Shown here piece after piece: positions 52,004 to 61,122 of a stretch of 64,000 bases of DNA. This DNA comes from Dyadobacter luteus (GTDB lineage Bacteria > Bacteroidota > Bacteroidia > Cytophagales > Spirosomataceae). The notes beneath the pieces were generated by a model that saw nothing but the letters and a program-made list of their open reading frames with translations, had not been told where the DNA came from and searched no databases. The stretch spans positions 124,001 through 188,000 of the forward strand of contig NZ_QNUL01000005.1 of assembly GCF_003383615.1 (NCBI RefSeq), given 5' to 3'. How positions within the stretch are numbered: the stretch's first letter is position 1; each line of letters begins with the position of its first letter. The translations under genes were made by a program, and so were the position numbers.

Positions 52004-53500
52004 TTAGTAGCCTGGGTTTTGCGCCAGTGTACCGCCACTCAGATCAATCTCACTTTGTGGGACAGGCCAAACTTCATTTTTATTAGCCTTCCATCCTCTC
52101 GGTCCGAATACCGTAGTTCCACGCCCCTGACGTATTACATCAAAGTAACGGTCAAATTCCATTGCGAGCTCAACATGTCGTTCATGCCAGATAGCTTCTT
52201 GGAGGGCAGCTTTTGCAGTGGCTGTAACTTTTGGAAGAATAGTTGTGCTATTACCTCTTGCGCGAGCACGTACTTTTTCCAGAGATGCCAGTGCTTCAGG
52301 AGTCTTGCCTAATTCGTTGGCAGCCTCAGCATTCATCAGTAATACATCAGCATAACGTATTACCCGCACATTTTGCTGGGCACCAGATGCGAATCCTGAA
52401 ACAAAAAGTTTAAAGGGAACGTAAGATTTCTGGTTATACATAGGGTTATCGCCTTGTACAGGAATCACGTCGCCATCCGGTGTAGTCTCACCACGATATA
52501 TAATCGTAGCATCTCTCCTTGGATCGCCTGTTTCATAACTTTTGGAAAGAGCTTCTGTAGGAACGTTGAATCCCCATCCTCCACCATTGATACCTCTTAC
52601 ACCTTGGACTTCAGAATATTGAGAGTTAGATGCATCTTTATTTTCGAGAACAAGTTCATTCTGAATTTCAAAAATCGATTCAGTTGAATTCTCATTCTTA
52701 ACTCTGAACAGCTGTTCGTAATCAGCAAAAAGGGAGTAAATACCCAGTGCGGTAACCTGATTTGTCAGGTCATACACCTGTTGCCACTTTTGTTGATACA
52801 TCGATACTTTTGCGTGCAGCGATAAAGCTGCTCCTTTCGTAATACGTCCAACGTTGGCCGCGTTATAAGTGGTTGGCAATACTGCTGCTGCTTCTGTAAG
52901 ATCTTTTTCAATGGCTGCATATACTTCCGCTTTTGCAGTTCTTGGTAGATTGTATTCATCTGTCCCTGCGGGCACTTTCAGTCTAAGAGGAACATCCCCG
53001 AATGCCCGAACCAACCGGAAGTAGGAATATGCTCTTACAAATTTCGCTTCAGCCAGATATCTTTCTTTAAGCGCGGCATCCATTGTAATGGAAGGAATAT
53101 TATCCAATACCTGGTTGGCATAGTTGATATTTTGATATTGACCTTGCCAAAATCCTCCCAGTTGTCCATCCGTAGACCCCACAGAAAAGTCACTGTAAGT
53201 ATTGAAAAATGTAGCATCAGCTGCTGTACTTCCTTTCTCAACTTCATCAGACCCCATGCTTTCCACTGCAATTGGGGCAAAGGCAGTATTATTCCAACTA
53301 CGAAGATTTGCATACATGGCATTAACAGCCTTCGTCGCGTCTTCTTCATTTTGCCAGAATACTTCACCAGCTTGTTTTCCCTGCGGATCAGTATCCAGAA
53401 AACTTTCCTGGCAAGCAGAGGGGATAAGTAAAGTAGCAGCCAGACCTGCATATAGAGCAAGCTGTCTTAAATCTTTCTTTAGTTCTATATTTTTTTTCAT
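52004..53500 (-). CDS. SusD/RagB-family outer-membrane nutrient-binding lipoprotein
   Basis: Surface lipoprotein lid of a SusCD glycan importer. From ATG 53500 it has 498 residues: signal with lipobox LLIPSACQES (Cys near 31), the conserved SFLDTDPQGKQ start, TPR-like helices (AEAKFVRAYSYFRLVRAFGD with LPRTAKAEVYAAIEKDL) and the C-terminal IWHERHVELAMEFDRYFDVI with the RWPVPQ-like end VWPVPQSEIDLS. It follows susC after 13 bp. Ligand inferred from neighbours: a beta-glucan. Confidence 0.92.
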   Translation of the reverse strand: MKKNIELKKDLRQLALYAGLAATLLIPSACQESFLDTDPQGKQAGEVFWQNEEDATKAVNAMYANLRSWNNTAFAPIAVESMGSDEVEKGSTAADATFFNTYSDFSVGSTDGQLGGFWQGQYQNINYANQVLDNIPSITMDAALKERYLAEAKFVRAYSYFRLVRAFGDVPLRLKVPAGTDEYNLPRTAKAEVYAAIEKDLTEAAAVLPTTYNAANVGRITKGAALSLHAKVSMYQQKWQQVYDLTNQVTALGIYSLFADYEQLFRVKNENSTESIFEIQNELVLENKDASNSQYSEVQGVRGINGGGWGFNVPTEALSKSYETGDPRRDATIIYRGETTPDGDVIPVQGDNPMYNQKSYVPFKLFVSGFASGAQQNVRVIRYADVLLMNAEAANELGKTPEALASLEKVRARARGNSTTILPKVTATAKAALQEAIWHERHVELAMEFDRYFDVIRQGRGTTVFGPRGWKANKNEVWPVPQSEIDLSGGTLAQNPGY

Positions 53501-53513
53501 GATGATTTTTGTC

Positions 53514-56500
53514 TTAGAAGGTAACATTGATACCGATATTGTAAGTAGCCGATAGTGGATAGACATTGGCGTCGATTCCAGCTTGTGTCGGCTTGTTCTC
53601 ATTTGCAAGTACTTCCGGAGACAAACCTTTATACTTAAAGAAGTTCAATGCATTCTGAGCATTTGCGTATAGCCTCAACTTTCTGATTTTCAAACGCTCA
53701 TTTACTGATGCCGGGAATGTATATCCGAGCTGTGCATTTCTAACTCTGAAATAGCTGCCACTTTGGACAAAGAAAGAGTTGGGCTGATAGTTTGTGCCTC
53801 CACCGATATTAGCTGACGGATACGTATTTGACGTTCCTTCGCCATGCCAGCGATTGTCAAAGTAATCTTTTGTGAAGTTTTCATTACCATATCTCCAACC
53901 CAGATTCGCATTGTAGATGTCAACTTTAGCTACACCCTGAAAGTCAAGCATTAAGTCAAACCACTTGTAGTTCCAGCTTGTGTTGATACCGTAAGTAAGT
54001 TTTGGATTCGGATTGCCAATAATTTGTCTGTCAAGACCTGTAATGTTTCCGTCAGGTGTTCCACTGCTACCGCTGATATCACGGTATCTGAAATCGCCAG
54101 GTTTAGCAGATTTTTGAGCAGATTCGTTGATCTCAGCCTGGTTTTGGAATATACCATCTACGATGTATCCGTAGAACGAACCAATAGGATCACCTACTCT
54201 GGTTCTTGTAGCCAGGGCTCCACCTGTAAGACCTACACCACCATCGTAGATAGGGTTAGCACCTGTAGATACAGCCAGAACTTTATTATTGTTTACAGCA
54301 GCATTCACACCAATACTGAAGCTAAGATCTTTGCCAATCTCATCTCGCCACGTCAAAGCTCCTTCAAAACCTCTGTTTTGGAAATCAGCCTGGTTACCAA
54401 TAATTCTACCAGATGCTGTACCTATCGAGGCTAGTACAGGAAGGTCGAAAATAGCTCTCTCCGTTTTCTTGTTATAGTAATCCAGTTCTACGGTAAGTCT
54501 GTTTTTAAGTAATCCGGCCTCTAAACCAATATCAGTACCTACACCACGTTCCCAAACTGTTACCGGAGGAATGATAGAATTGATGCTGGCACCTGTGTTA
54601 ACTTGTCCTCCGAAAATCGCTGCAAGTCCACCTCCTGAAGCTACAGTGAGTGTCGAAAGATTGGAAGGAACAGATGCATTACCAATTTTACCCCAACTTG
54701 CACGCACTTTAAGGTTGTCGAACACACGCTGATTGCTCATGAAAGCCTCGTTACTGATAACCCAGCCGGCACCAACAGAAGGAAAATATCCCCATGCATT
54801 ACCACCTTCGTAAAATTTTGACGACCCGTCAGCTCTTAATGAAGCATTGAAAAGATACCTGTCAGAGAAAGAGTAATTTACACGACCGAAGTACGATGAG
54901 TAAGTTGCAAGATCGCCTTCATCTTTGATGCTTCTGCCCGTAGCATTTCCAAGATCAAGATACAAATCTCCTTCGCTTGTAAAAGGCACATCGCGGGCAG
55001 AGGCTGTCAGCTTATAAGACTGATCACGCTGCGCTGACTGCCCAAGAAGCGCGGTTACATTATGTTTGCCAAAACTCTTAGTGTAACTAACTGTATTTTC
55101 AAAGATCCAGTATCTGGCCTGAGGACGTGTAAAAGTTAGAAGGCTATTGGTATTACGCTGTGCCAAAGTTGCTTCATATACGGGAACATAAGCCCTTGTT
55201 TCATCTTGCCCGTAACGACCGCCAAGGCTGGATCTGAATGTGAAATCTTTCAGGAAGCTAAGTTCTGCGTATGCGTTTGCTGTAAGCAGGGTCTTTTTAG
55301 TATTTTGGTTGAAAACATCAACTGTAACTTGTGGATTAAAATTAGCTCCGTCTCCCAGGTTAAGCTTTGCAGGATCGCCATAAGTTCCATCAGCATTGTA
55401 CACCGAAAGTGCAGGAGAAGCAGCGTACAGTTGTCTGAAAATACCTCCTGCTTCGTCAGCGGATTTGCTAAACGCACCAGTTGCTGTATAACCAACTTTT
55501 AAGTTTTTATTTACCTGAAAGTCGTTCTGGAATCTTGCAGTGTAACGTTTAAAACCGTTTCTGTCAACAATACCATCTTGTTTCAAATATCCAAGCGATA
55601 GGTTGTATGTCGATTTTTCTCCTCCACCACTAACAGATATCTGATGGTTGGTAATAAAGGCATCTCTTAGAATCTGATTGTACCAGTCGGTTCCCTCACC
55701 AAGCCCGGCAGGATTAAGTACCTGACCTTTTCCATTGATGGCGCTTAACTCGTTTACCATCGTAGCATATTCTTCAGCATTTGCCATCTTTAGTTTGTTG
55801 GTCACTTTTTGCACGCCCACAAACCCATTGTAGTCAACCACAGCTTTACCAGACTTCCCTTTTTTGGTGGTAATTAAAACTACACCATTTGCTGCTCTCA
55901 CACCATAAATTGACTGACTCGATGCATCTTTGAGGATGTTCATGTTTTCAATATCCGATGAATTCAGAAAGCTGATATCGTCAAACCAAACACCATCTAC
56001 AACATACAGCGGATTCCTGCTTCCGTAGGCTGTACCTACACCACGAATCCTAATTTGAGGCGCATCGCCAGGCTTTCCTGAGTTGTTGATTTGCACACCG
56101 GCAACTTTACCTTGCAAACCACTGACAGCATTCATTGAAGGCTGTTTCGATATTTCTTCGCCCTTAATCTGAACCACAGAGCCAGTTACATCCAATTTAC
56201 GCTGTGTGCCATATCCTACAACAACCACCTCATTCAACGCCCGTGCGTCCTCTTGAAGGATCACATCAATATTAGTTCGCGTGCCTACTGTTATTTCCTG
56301 CGCAGTCATCCCAATCATTGAAAACACAAGAATGGTTGATTGGGAAGGTACGTTAATTCTAAATCCTCCGTCTGCATCAGTAGGAACACCGTTTGTTGTG
56401 CCTTTTATTAATACGCTTGCTCCGGGTAGTGCGGAACCGTCCGCAGCCGTCACTTTACCCGTGATGCCAATTTCCTGCGCATAGGTTGGAACTCCTAAGG

Positions 56501-56543
56501 ACAAGAAAACAAGCACGCATAGTAGTTGTACAATAGTTCTCAT
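53514..56543 (-). CDS. SusC/RagA-family TonB-dependent outer-membrane transporter
   Basis: About 1009 residues from ATG 56543, which begins the signal peptide (RTIVQLLCVLVFLSLGVPTYAQ). A carboxypeptidase-regulatory-like beta-sandwich follows (GITGKVTAADGSALPGASVL), then the TonB-box-like ALNEVVVVGYGTQRKLDVTG, the plug (RIRGVGTAYGSRNPLYVVDG) and the 22-strand barrel ending in a terminal aromatic (NIGINVTF). It lacks the N-terminal STN domain, so it is not an ECF-sigma/anti-sigma transducer. The promoter and repeats at 56595-56652 lie directly upstream. Confidence 0.93.
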   Translation of the reverse strand: MRTIVQLLCVLVFLSLGVPTYAQEIGITGKVTAADGSALPGASVLIKGTTNGVPTDADGGFRINVPSQSTILVFSMIGMTAQEITVGTRTNIDVILQEDARALNEVVVVGYGTQRKLDVTGSVVQIKGEEISKQPSMNAVSGLQGKVAGVQINNSGKPGDAPQIRIRGVGTAYGSRNPLYVVDGVWFDDISFLNSSDIENMNILKDASSQSIYGVRAANGVVLITTKKGKSGKAVVDYNGFVGVQKVTNKLKMANAEEYATMVNELSAINGKGQVLNPAGLGEGTDWYNQILRDAFITNHQISVSGGGEKSTYNLSLGYLKQDGIVDRNGFKRYTARFQNDFQVNKNLKVGYTATGAFSKSADEAGGIFRQLYAASPALSVYNADGTYGDPAKLNLGDGANFNPQVTVDVFNQNTKKTLLTANAYAELSFLKDFTFRSSLGGRYGQDETRAYVPVYEATLAQRNTNSLLTFTRPQARYWIFENTVSYTKSFGKHNVTALLGQSAQRDQSYKLTASARDVPFTSEGDLYLDLGNATGRSIKDEGDLATYSSYFGRVNYSFSDRYLFNASLRADGSSKFYEGGNAWGYFPSVGAGWVISNEAFMSNQRVFDNLKVRASWGKIGNASVPSNLSTLTVASGGGLAAIFGGQVNTGASINSIIPPVTVWERGVGTDIGLEAGLLKNRLTVELDYYNKKTERAIFDLPVLASIGTASGRIIGNQADFQNRGFEGALTWRDEIGKDLSFSIGVNAAVNNNKVLAVSTGANPIYDGGVGLTGGALATRTRVGDPIGSFYGYIVDGIFQNQAEINESAQKSAKPGDFRYRDISGSSGTPDGNITGLDRQIIGNPNPKLTYGINTSWNYKWFDLMLDFQGVAKVDIYNANLGWRYGNENFTKDYFDNRWHGEGTSNTYPSANIGGGTNYQPNSFFVQSGSYFRVRNAQLGYTFPASVNERLKIRKLRLYANAQNALNFFKYKGLSPEVLANENKPTQAGIDANVYPLSATYNIGINVTF

Positions 56544-56594
56544 TGTTGATAATTCTGGTGATATAATTATTAAAAGAATTAATTGAATTGCCTC

Positions 56595-56627
56595 CAAATG
56601 TAGTTCACCTGAGATCAGACGGTCAAA
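56595..56627 (-). promoter_or_regulatory. susC promoter, Bacteroidota type
   Basis: On the minus strand TTTG (56627-56624), a 21-bp spacer and TACATTTG (56602-56595) match the -33/-7 pattern of the primary Bacteroidota sigma factor. Transcription would start near 56590 and give a leader of about 45 bases with GGAGG near its beginning. Confidence 0.6.
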
Positions 56628-56632
56628 AAAAA

Positions 56633-56652
56633 CACTACATCATCACTACATC
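56633..56652. promoter_or_regulatory. Direct repeat upstream of the susC promoter, candidate operator
   Basis: Two identical copies of CACTACATC (56633-56641 and 56644-56652) spaced at an 11-bp period, ending five base pairs before the -33 box. One-turn spacing on the same DNA face and the position suit a dimeric HTH activator; the regulator encoded next door is the obvious candidate. Confidence 0.45.
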
Positions 56653-56716
56653 AATAAGAATAATGCAAGGATAAGTTGTATTATAGGTGTTTTTTAATAA
56701 GAAAAGTGCAATAGGA

Positions 56717-59608
56717 TCAAATATCCATCATGTATTGAGAAAGGTTGGAATCAAGGTCCAATCCAAGCTTTTTACGTAACCTGTAGCGCTTTATTTCAAC
56801 TCCGCGAATCGAAATCCCAAGTGCAGGAGCCATTTCTTTGGTAGATAAATTCATGCGCAGACAAGCCGCAAGCCGGAGCTCCGACGGTGATATAGCCGGG
56901 CAAATAGTACGTAGTCTTTTGAAAAACTGTTCGTGTATTTCTTCAAAATTGTCTTCAAATAGTTGCCAGTCTTCCTTGCCGGCAACATTTCTTTCAATAC
57001 TATTGAGTAGTTTCTGATAGTGAATGTTCGGGAATTGCACGCCCATATCCAGTTTAACCTGCTTCAGTTCATCGCGTATTTCTTCCAGTATCTCATTTTT
57101 ACGAACCACGTTTATAGCCACGTTACTGATTTGCTGACTTTTGTTTTTTATCTCACTCTGCAAATTTTCATTCTGGATTTCCATGATTTTCCGTTCGCTG
57201 CTCAATCTTTGCTGACGTAATTTCTCTTCCTGTTCAAGTAATAGTTTCTGGCGGTGCTTTTCCAACCTGCGCTCCTGATAGAGTAGTAGTGCAATCAGAA
57301 TAATTACCAGGGTAGTCCAGAAGAGTATTTTGGCAAATAGTGTTTCTCTCCAGTAGGGAGCGACGGTAAACTCATACTGACCGATTGTGTCGTTGAGATT
57401 GCTGCGGACTTCAAAAACATAGCTGCCGGATTCCAGGTTGGTGAAATCCACGCTGGTCAGGTCGGTCCATTCTGACCATTGCTCCGACAACCCTTTCAAG
57501 CGGTACTTGAATTGAAGATTCTGACCAAACACGGGTAACGCATAGGCAATTCTGATAGACCGGACTTCTGATGGAAGAATAATGTTGTTATTGATACCGA
57601 ATACCTCTTCCGGATTTCGAAGATTAGAGACTCTTCTTACCGCCGGGATGGATGTTTCGGTAGTCTGGCTGGTAGGAATTAGTCGGTCGAGTATGGCGTA
57701 ACCATTTTCAAGACAGAAAAAATAAGTGGAATAGGAGAGAGGAATAATGGTCTCACTGTTTCTAACCAATGTCAATTCAAGGTCTTGCTTACCTCCGCTT
57801 TTAGTATAATACTCGACCCGATTCGGAAAAACTTTAAACCATTCCCCGTCTATCCCTTCCCGGACTTTGAAGGGTTCATCCGGATTACTTTCATGGGTTT
57901 TTAGTGGCAACAATTTCGCATTTCTGTCAGGTTGAAAATATTTACCTCCGGATCTTATCTGTACAAGTCCATCCTTTTTGTGAAGTTCAACTGAAAATTC
58001 ACTGGGTATTTCTGACGGAGACTGAAATTCTTTCCAGCTGATCGCTGAGTCAAGTGTATTATTGAGCTTTGCATGATACAGTCCCTTGTAAGCATTAGCG
58101 AGCCAAAAGGAACCGTCTCGATCCTGAACAATATGGCGGATTGGCAATGGAGGTATGCCTTTTACCTGATGTGCATAGGTCCAGATTCTCTTTTTATCTT
58201 TTTTATAGACATAAAGACCAGCGTAAGAACCTTGAAGTAGCAGGGTATCCTGACCGGATTTTACGGGTATAAGGGTCCAGCCACCAGTCACATTTGAAAT
58301 TTTATGTATTCCGTTTGTTTCTATGCGGTAGGTAGCGTCGTTGTGTCCGCATATCAACTGATTGTCTATGACCCGCAGGAACCATGTCTGTCCGCCCAGC
58401 CCGGGGATGGAATGGAAAGGTTCGGCAGACCGCCATTTCTTTACAAACACACCATTATTCGATCCAACATAAAGATTTCCATTCCAAATTGCTGCCGCAT
58501 AGGTTGAACCCAGGGGGTTATCGTTGGTTTGAAAGGAAATCACAGGAGACGATATGCTGATGAGGTCAATACCCTGATCCATAGCCGCCCAGAGATGATT
58601 TCTGTTGTCGGTTGTGAGCGCAAGAATCGTATTATTTTGAAGCCCGTTTTCTTTGCTGAAATGGTATTTCAACTCACCGGTTTTGGAGATGATATAAATT
58701 CCCTTTTGGATTGTACCCAGTGCATAGCTGCTGTCCTGACCTATAAGAATGGCTTTGTTGACAATGTTTTTTTTCAGGTCAGCAGAAAGAGGAATAGTCC
58801 ATGGTTGCATAACCTGATTTTCGTATGTATAGAGGCCATGCTTGGTTGTAGTGATTAATATCTTGTTGCCACTAAATGGCAGAATGGATGATACTACTGC
58901 TCCTGCCAGCGATTCGGTGCCAGGTACCGGTGCCCACCGGTTTTCTTTCAATTCATATAAACCCTTTCCGATAACCTGTACCAGCAGTCTTTGATTTACG
59001 TATCGCATGAACATAAAATTGCCCGGAGACTTAATTTCGTTCAGCGCTTTGCCATCGTAACGGTAGATTTTGGAAAAGGATTGGAAGTAGATATATTTTG
59101 GTGTTTTCAGAATATGCCAGATCTCTTCGGTTTTCAGGCTGGCAAATTTTGCAGCCTTACTCAGGGAATGGTAAATAAGTGAACCGGTATGATCCTCTTG
59201 CCAATACCCAAATTCAGAATAACCACCTACGTAAATTCGCGTCTTTTTTTGGGTAGAAGCTAATCCTGTTTTGCCTGTAGCAATGTGTTCTTCCACTTCG
59301 TCGCAAAGTGTGGTACGTACAATCTGTCGGTCGGGGAGAGGAAACAATTTCCACGAAGCTCCATCGTATTGTAAGAGACCGTCTGAATTTGCCACATACA
59401 TGATATTATTTTTACCCTGATCAATATCCCAGTTTTGCTGATGTGCTTTGTAGGCAGATGGAAGGAAATTTACCAACGGTGGTGTTTCCTGGGCGCGTAC
59501 AATTGAAAAAAATGTGAATAAAAGCAGTAAGGTCAGCCCATATCCGGGCTTCGTTTGGAAGTGACAGGTATGTTGTGATTTTTGATAGCCGCAATCCAAG
59601 GAGTTCAT
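56717..59608 (-). CDS. Membrane-anchored one-component regulator (sensor propeller, triple-Tyr domain, LuxR-type HTH)
   Basis: About 963 residues. A signal segment (GLTLLLLFTFFSIVRAQ) precedes a periplasmic two-propeller-like sensor region with repeats such as NHLWAAMDQGIDLIS and GSFWLANAYKGLYHAK. Then come a triple-tyrosine domain (FKYRLKGLSEQWSEWTDLTS) and one TM (ILFWTTLVIILIALLLYQE). A Glu/Lys/Arg coiled coil of ~70 residues follows, and a C-terminal LuxR-type HTH (SPSELRLAACLRMNLSTKEM, ALGISIRGVEIKRYRLRKKL). No kinase or receiver domain is present, so it binds a ligand outside and DNA inside. It probably controls susC. ATG 59608 is the start before the signal. Confidence 0.9.
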   Translation of the reverse strand: MNSLDCGYQKSQHTCHFQTKPGYGLTLLLLFTFFSIVRAQETPPLVNFLPSAYKAHQQNWDIDQGKNNIMYVANSDGLLQYDGASWKLFPLPDRQIVRTTLCDEVEEHIATGKTGLASTQKKTRIYVGGYSEFGYWQEDHTGSLIYHSLSKAAKFASLKTEEIWHILKTPKYIYFQSFSKIYRYDGKALNEIKSPGNFMFMRYVNQRLLVQVIGKGLYELKENRWAPVPGTESLAGAVVSSILPFSGNKILITTTKHGLYTYENQVMQPWTIPLSADLKKNIVNKAILIGQDSSYALGTIQKGIYIISKTGELKYHFSKENGLQNNTILALTTDNRNHLWAAMDQGIDLISISSPVISFQTNDNPLGSTYAAAIWNGNLYVGSNNGVFVKKWRSAEPFHSIPGLGGQTWFLRVIDNQLICGHNDATYRIETNGIHKISNVTGGWTLIPVKSGQDTLLLQGSYAGLYVYKKDKKRIWTYAHQVKGIPPLPIRHIVQDRDGSFWLANAYKGLYHAKLNNTLDSAISWKEFQSPSEIPSEFSVELHKKDGLVQIRSGGKYFQPDRNAKLLPLKTHESNPDEPFKVREGIDGEWFKVFPNRVEYYTKSGGKQDLELTLVRNSETIIPLSYSTYFFCLENGYAILDRLIPTSQTTETSIPAVRRVSNLRNPEEVFGINNNIILPSEVRSIRIAYALPVFGQNLQFKYRLKGLSEQWSEWTDLTSVDFTNLESGSYVFEVRSNLNDTIGQYEFTVAPYWRETLFAKILFWTTLVIILIALLLYQERRLEKHRQKLLLEQEEKLRQQRLSSERKIMEIQNENLQSEIKNKSQQISNVAINVVRKNEILEEIRDELKQVKLDMGVQFPNIHYQKLLNSIERNVAGKEDWQLFEDNFEEIHEQFFKRLRTICPAISPSELRLAACLRMNLSTKEMAPALGISIRGVEIKRYRLRKKLGLDLDSNLSQYMMDI

Positions 59609-59693
59609 CTTACCGATATTTAATTTTGTTTCATTGGTTATCAAAGCAACAATTTGCTCTCCATCCGTTTGAATTTTTTAATTTAGTTAGATT

Positions 59694-61070
59694 ATGCTTA
59701 AAGTAATTGCATTACTGGTACTTACCTCTTCCACAGTTTTGGCGCAGACCAGAGCGTCCGATGACAACACAAAAAACGATATCCGTTACAATCTTAATAA
59801 TTCCGGTTCACATTATGTGAAGGTCACTTTCACAAATCAAACCTGGCTAAGACTGAATGACAACAACCCCGGAACTACTGTACTCAGTAATCCTGAGAAT
59901 CAGACTTTTGATATAGGGCTCAGAAGAACACGCATGCAGTTGTTCGGACAAATTACCGACAGGATCTTTTTCTACACCCAGTTTGGGATGAACAACTTTA
60001 ATAAAATCAGTGCATTTCCTGCTTATAACAAAGCCGGAAACGCCAGTAACAGGAAAGTCGCAGCATTTTTTCACGATGCTTTGGGTGAATATGAGGTATA
60101 CCGAAAAGGAACTTCTTTTGTCCGCTTTGGTGGTGGGTTGACTATTGTAAATGGTCTTTCCCGTTTTTCTCAACCCAGTATAGGGACGATCATGACCATG
60201 GATGTCCCTGTATTTGCGCAGGCTACTGTAGATCAGACTGACATATTTTCCAGAAAACTCGCTGTTTACAGCCGTGGTCAGATCGGTAAATTTAATTATA
60301 GATTGGGTCTTGCAGATCCTTTCCCTGTCGAAACCAGTGGCGGTGTGCCTGCTGCTTTGGGTGTAAATTCTGTTTTCGCCCAAAAGAAGCATAAAAAGCA
60401 AATAGACGGACTTTTGATATACAACTTCTTTGATACAGAAGATAACACCACTCCCGGATACATGACAGGTACTTACCTTGGGAAACGGAAAGTACTTAAT
60501 CTGGAAGCCGGATTTATTACCCAGAAAAACGCTACATGGAGAAGAGAAGGAGCAGATACATTGTATTCCAGTATGAATCTCTGGTCGGTTGCAGCTTATG
60601 CGGATATGCCTTTGAATAAAGCCAAGGGAACTGCTGTTTCGGGTTATCTGGGTTACTTTTCAACCGATTATGGAAAAGGTTATTTACGTTACAATAACAG
60701 TATGAATCCCGCTACGGGAACAACTCAACCTATTGCAGGAGTGAGCGGTACGCATGGAAATGCCTATCCTATGTTTGGTACAGGAAGTGTAATCTATGCA
60801 CAGGCCGGGTATAAATTTAAGGATGGCTTATTGGGAAGCCAGGGGACGCTGATGCCGTTTGCATCTCTGCAAAGTGCGGATTACGACAGATTAACAGATG
60901 TGATGAACCTGTACAATGTAGGAGTAAACTGGCTCATTAAAGGTCAGAATGGCAAGTTGACACTCAATTACGAAAACAGACCCATTTATAAAGCAAGCAC
61001 TGTTCCCAATGAACTTGCGAAGGATGGAAGAAAAGGTGCCTGGATACTGCAGTATCAGATTTCGATTTAA
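59694..61070 (+). CDS. Outer-membrane porin-like beta-barrel protein
   Basis: 458 residues with a signal peptide (LKVIALLVLTSSTVLAQ) and a long barrel of alternating beta-strands; ETQ-type segments such as QTFDIGLRRTRMQLFGQITD and IFFYTQFGMNNFN resemble phosphate-selective porin or general Bacteroidota porins. It ends with strand-like GAWILQYQISI, typical of a barrel C-terminus. Divergent from the regulator; a TTTG-N22-TAATTTAG pair lies just ahead of its ATG. Whether it belongs to the glucan locus is unknown. A terminator follows. Confidence 0.72.
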   Translation: MLKVIALLVLTSSTVLAQTRASDDNTKNDIRYNLNNSGSHYVKVTFTNQTWLRLNDNNPGTTVLSNPENQTFDIGLRRTRMQLFGQITDRIFFYTQFGMNNFNKISAFPAYNKAGNASNRKVAAFFHDALGEYEVYRKGTSFVRFGGGLTIVNGLSRFSQPSIGTIMTMDVPVFAQATVDQTDIFSRKLAVYSRGQIGKFNYRLGLADPFPVETSGGVPAALGVNSVFAQKKHKKQIDGLLIYNFFDTEDNTTPGYMTGTYLGKRKVLNLEAGFITQKNATWRREGADTLYSSMNLWSVAAYADMPLNKAKGTAVSGYLGYFSTDYGKGYLRYNNSMNPATGTTQPIAGVSGTHGNAYPMFGTGSVIYAQAGYKFKDGLLGSQGTLMPFASLQSADYDRLTDVMNLYNVGVNWLIKGQNGKLTLNYENRPIYKASTVPNELAKDGRKGAWILQYQISI

Positions 61071-61077
61071 AAATGAA

Positions 61078-61111
61078 ACCCCCGGCAACACTATAATATA
61101 TTGCCGGGGGT
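61078..61111. terminator. Bidirectional terminator between porin and mdh genes
   Basis: ACCCCCGGCAA (61078-61088) pairs perfectly with TTGCCGGGGGT (61101-61111), an 11-bp GC-rich stem between convergent genes, followed by ATTT on the plus side. Confidence 0.8.
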
Positions 61112-61122
61112 ATTTCTCTCTT

